Source: Zavarzinia compransoris (lineage in GTDB: Bacteria > Pseudomonadota > Alphaproteobacteria > Zavarziniales > Zavarziniaceae). Taken from it: 64,000 nt of DNA. The position numbers were made by a program, and so were the translations under genes. Below are positions 61,436 through 64,000 of this stretch, one piece after another. The stretch lies in the NCBI RefSeq assembly GCF_003173055.1, contig NZ_QGLF01000005.1, forward strand, positions 248,001-312,000, in the 5' to 3' direction. A model generated the notes under the pieces. That model ran no database searches. It was not told the origin of the DNA and saw only the letters and a program-made list of their open reading frames with translations. The number at the start of each line of letters is the position of its first letter. Within the stretch, counting starts at the first letter, position 1.

Positions 61436-62215
61436 ATGGTTGAATTCGCACTGCCCAAGAATTCGAGGGTCGGCACCGGCAAGACGGTGAAGGCCGCGAA
61501 GGGCGCCAAGCGCGTGAAGGCGTTCAAGGTCTATCGCTACGACCCGGACACCGGCAAGAACCCCAGCCTCGACACTTACGAGGTCGATCTCGATCAATGC
61601 GGGCCCATGGTCCTGGACGCCCTGATCAAGATCAAGAACGAGTTGGACCCGAGCCTCACCTTCCGGCGCTCCTGCCGCGAGGGGGTGTGCGGTTCCTGCG
61701 CGATGAACATCGACGGGGGCAATACGCTCGCCTGCACCAAGGCGATCGAGGACGTGAAGGGCGAGGTCAAGATCTATCCGCTGCCGCATATGCCGGTGGT
61801 GAAGGATCTGGTCCCCGACCTGACCCATTTCTACGCCCAATACGCCTCGATCAAGCCGTGGATGCAGACCGAGACCCCGGCCCCGACGCGCGAGCGGCTG
61901 CAATCGAAGGACGACCGCGAAAAGCTCGACGGTCTCTATGAATGCATCCTCTGCGCCTGCTGCTCCACCTCCTGCCCCAGCTACTGGTGGAACGGCGACC
62001 GTTATCTCGGCCCGGCGATCCTGCTCCAGGCCTACCGCTGGCTGGTCGACACCCGCGACGAAGGCACGGGCGAGCGCCTCGACAATCTCGAGGACCCGTT
62101 CCGCCTCTATCGCTGCCACACCATCATGAATTGCGCCAACACCTGCCCCAAGGGCCTGAACCCGGCCAAGGCGATCGCCGGCATCAAGCAGATGATGGTC
62201 GAACGCCGGGGCTGA
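61436..62215 (+). CDS. sdhB: Succinate dehydrogenase iron-sulfur subunit
   Basis: SdhB carries three Fe-S clusters that relay electrons to quinone. The 259-residue protein has [16 protein letters not shown] ([2Fe-2S]), [12 protein letters not shown] ([4Fe-4S]) and [17 protein letters not shown] (further clusters). It ends the sdhCDAB operon; an inverted repeat follows. Confidence 0.98.
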   Translation: MVEFALPKNSRVGTGKTVKAAKGAKRVKAFKVYRYDPDTGKNPSLDTYEVDLDQCGPMVLDALIKIKNELDPSLTFRRSCREGVCGSCAMNIDGGNTLACTKAIEDVKGEVKIYPLPHMPVVKDLVPDLTHFYAQYASIKPWMQTETPAPTRERLQSKDDREKLDGLYECILCACCSTSCPSYWWNGDRYLGPAILLQAYRWLVDTRDEGTGERLDNLEDPFRLYRCHTIMNCANTCPKGLNPAKAIAGIKQMMVERRG

Positions 62216-62233
62216 CCGTCCTGCCGCGATGAT

Positions 62234-62263
62234 GAAGAGCCGGGCCCGAGGGGCCGGCTCTTC
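62234..62263 (+). terminator. Hairpin after sdhB
   Basis: GAAGAGCC (62234-62241) and GGCTCTTC (62256-62263) with additional inner GC pairing form a stable stem 19 bases after the sdhB stop. There is no strong T-run, so Rho-dependent or partial termination is possible. Confidence 0.6.
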
Positions 62264-62352
62264 AAGCCCTTCGCCAGCTCATTCGACATGCGATGTGCCC
62301 CCGGGGCCCGACCGTTGTAAACTGTTGCGGCGTCTCTGGAGGAAATCGAGAT

Positions 62353-62817
62353 ATGCCACCCTCCTCTTCGAAATCCGGTCTCTATGATCGCGATTTTTAT
62401 GCCTGGGCCAATGAACAGGCTGCCCTTCTGCGTGCCGGGAAGCTGGCGGCGGCCGACATTGAGAATATCGCCGAGGAAATCGAGAGCATGGGCAAGACCG
62501 AAAAGCGGGAATTGGCAAATCGTCTCGCCATATTGTTCCTGCACTTGCTGAAATGGCAGTTTCAGCCTGTACGGCGGGGGTCTTCCTGGGAAGCGACCAT
62601 CAGGGTGCAGCGGCGCGATCTCGCGGTTCACCTTAAGGACAATCCCAGCCTGAAATCGAGAGTCCCGGAAGTCATCGAACAGGCCTATGGCAATGCCTTG
62701 ATCCTGGCTGCGGATGAAACCGGTCTGCCGGAGATAACCTTTCCGGCCAAATGCCCTTGGTCGTTCGAGAAAATTATAGACGATCAATTTTGGCCGGAGG
62801 AAAGAAGTGCTCCATAG
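62353..62817 (+). CDS. DUF29 family protein
   Basis: The 154-residue protein starts LYDRDFYAWANEQAALLRAG and has IENIAEEIESMGKTEKRELA and ILFLHLLKWQFQPVRRGSSW, the signature of the DUF29 family, common in cyanobacteria and proteobacteria and often found in mobile or accessory contexts. Function unknown. GGAGGA precedes the ATG at 62353. Its base composition appears less GC-rich than its neighbours, suggesting a separate origin. Confidence 0.82.
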   Translation: MPPSSSKSGLYDRDFYAWANEQAALLRAGKLAAADIENIAEEIESMGKTEKRELANRLAILFLHLLKWQFQPVRRGSSWEATIRVQRRDLAVHLKDNPSLKSRVPEVIEQAYGNALILAADETGLPEITFPAKCPWSFEKIIDDQFWPEERSAP

Positions 62818-62857
62818 CCGTATCGGCTAGGTCGGGCCCCGACCGTTTCGGGCGGGC

Positions 62858-63790
62858 TCACGCCCCGAACACCGACCATTGCATGCGCTGGGACAGGATC
62901 TCCAGCGCCGCCGATCCCAAGACGGAATTGCCCTGGGCGTCCAGCCCGGGCGACCAGACGGCGATGGCGGCCTTGCCGGGGACGACGGCGAGAATGCCGC
63001 CGCCCACGCCGGATTTGGCGGGGATGCCGACCTTGAAGGCGAAGTCGCCCGAGCCGTCGTAATGGCCGCAGGTCAGCATCAGGGCGTTGATGCGCTTGGC
63101 CCGGCCCGCCGACACCACCCGGCCGCCGGCGGTGGGATGGCGCCCGCCGAAGGCCAGGTAGCGGCCGGCCAGGGCCAGTTGGCGGCAGGTCACGGCGATG
63201 GCGCAATGATGGAAATAGACCCCCAGCACTTGTTCGACCGGGGCGCGCAGATTGCCGAAGGCGCGCAGGTAATTGGCCAGCGCGGCGTTGCGAAAGCCGG
63301 TGTCCTGTTCCGAGCGGGCGACCTTCTGGTCGATGTGGATGTCCTCGTCGTCGGCGATGAAGCGCAGGAAGCGCAGGATCTCGCCCAGCGCCACCTTGGG
63401 CGTATGGCCGGCCAGGATGGCATCGGCGACGACGATGGCGCCGGCATTGATGAAGGGATTGCGCGGGATGCCCTTCTCGTATTCGAGCTGGGTGATCGAG
63501 TTGAAGGCATTGCCCGACGGCTCCCGCCCGACCCGGTTCCACAGGGTATCGCCCACCTTGCCCAGCGCCAGCGTCAGGGTGAAGACCTTGGAGACGCTCT
63601 GGATCGAGAAGGGCGTCTCCGAATCGCCCGCCGCCGTAAGGGTGCCCTCGGCATCGACGACCGCGATGCCGAATTGCCCGGGATCGACGCCGGCCAGTTC
63701 CGGGATATAGGTCGCGACCTTGCCGCGTTCGGTACGGCCGGCCATGTCGGCCGCGATGGCGGCGACGGTTTCGGCAAGGGAAAGTGACAT
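62858..63790 (-). CDS. glsA: Glutaminase
   Basis: GlsA hydrolyses glutamine to glutamate and ammonia. The 310-residue serine-dependent enzyme has the catalytic SVSKVF motif, [37 protein letters not shown], and [17 protein letters not shown]. The ATG at 63790 gives the normal N terminus; upstream extension to 63832 lacks similarity. Confidence 0.95.
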   Translation of the reverse strand: MSLSLAETVAAIAADMAGRTERGKVATYIPELAGVDPGQFGIAVVDAEGTLTAAGDSETPFSIQSVSKVFTLTLALGKVGDTLWNRVGREPSGNAFNSITQLEYEKGIPRNPFINAGAIVVADAILAGHTPKVALGEILRFLRFIADDEDIHIDQKVARSEQDTGFRNAALANYLRAFGNLRAPVEQVLGVYFHHCAIAVTCRQLALAGRYLAFGGRHPTAGGRVVSAGRAKRINALMLTCGHYDGSGDFAFKVGIPAKSGVGGGILAVVPGKAAIAVWSPGLDAQGNSVLGSAALEILSQRMQWSVFGA

Positions 63791-63902
63791 ACAGCCTCGG
63801 GTTCGGTTGGTCGGGGCGCCGCAGCTTACCAATAATTAGGGAATACGGATCACGATGTCGGGCATCAATGCATGCGGGACAATCGTCCAAGAGGGCCCCA
63901 AG

Positions 63903-64000
63903 ATGTTTGCAACGCGCCGTAGGGAATTCGAGGCTGAACTCGCCTCCGCCAAGTCAGCCGCGACCGCGGCCGAAGGCTCGCTCGCCGAAGTGAAGGGCGA
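63903..64000 (+). CDS. Unidentified gene, 5' end only
   Basis: An ATG at 63903 opens a frame that runs through the window edge: 32 codons, starting MFATRRREFEAELASAKSAA. The helical, charged beginning could belong to a signalling or coiled-coil protein (for example a chemotaxis protein), but this is too little sequence to name it. It faces away from glsA. Confidence 0.4.
   Translation, partial: MFATRRREFEAELASAKSAATAAEGSLAEVKG

Overview
The window is one contiguous stretch of a GC-rich alphaproteobacterial chromosome. The lineage call rests on a GcrA cell-cycle regulator, a PhaR/phaAB block, an argD-argF-hslO string, sdhCDAB, an ethylmalonyl-CoA-pathway lyase/hydratase pair and an AcpXL-type acyl carrier cluster for very-long-chain fatty acids. 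I cannot name the genus. I see no rRNA, tRNA, CRISPR array, insertion sequence or prophage. The gene density is high, and many adjacent genes overlap by ATGA or GTGA.

Layout. 1-5578: the tail of an acyl-CoA dehydrogenase, a tyrosine phosphatase, a DUF3597 protein, aminopeptidase N (minus strand) and thyA-folA. 5579-11346: a porin behind an AT-rich leader, then an EF-hand lipoprotein, a b-type cytochrome, a PepSY protein and an OmpR-family two-component pair, ending with a DUF1127 protein. 11458-16886: a LysR regulator and an uncharacterised catabolic-looking block (two twin SDRs around a 2-hydroxychromene-2-carboxylate isomerase-like protein, a TetR regulator, a dienoyl-CoA-reductase-like SDR and an MpaB-type oxygenase). 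17069-21384: biotin genes bioB-bioA (minus) and bioF-bioD (plus). 21468-24179: gcrA and a degenerate hybrid sensor protein. 24183-32052: a fused indolepyruvate ferredoxin oxidoreductase, RidA, argD-argF, hslO and a lipoprotein.

32065-38131 is one minus-strand region. It holds acpXL, fabZ, a chain-length-factor-like ketosynthase, a complete ketosynthase, fabG and a zinc-type reductase, followed by a DUF2975/XRE regulator pair and a small lipoprotein. The first six genes match the rhizobial lipid A very-long-chain fatty acid locus, but without the acyltransferase gene lpxXL. 38291-45000 carries chemotaxis and response-regulator genes, a second DUF1127/LysR pair, OxyR, a repeat-bearing protein of unknown function, ChaC and a DUF2125 protein. 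45005-47925 is a tyrosine/phenylalanine operon (chorismate mutase-like protein, aminotransferase, prephenate dehydrogenase). 48041-52808 holds a methyltransferase, gloB, two glutathione transferases, a cupin, a NUDIX hydrolase and a DMT permease.

52816-62215 reads as a carbon-assimilation island: phaB, phaA and phaR set acetoacetyl-CoA/PHB flux, a malyl/methylmalyl-CoA lyase and mesaconyl-CoA hydratase belong to the ethylmalonyl-CoA pathway, and sdhCDAB feeds the TCA cycle. The window closes with a DUF29 protein, glutaminase and the first codons of an unidentified gene.

The most notable signals beyond routine genes are: the AcpXL cluster without lpxXL; the twin SDRs that both carry Phe in place of the catalytic Tyr; a sensor kinase next to gcrA that lacks its phospho-acceptor His; and several sharp repeat operators, including two TTATCG-N5-CGATAA boxes exactly two helical turns apart and two ATGAT-N4-ATCAT boxes before the TetR gene.
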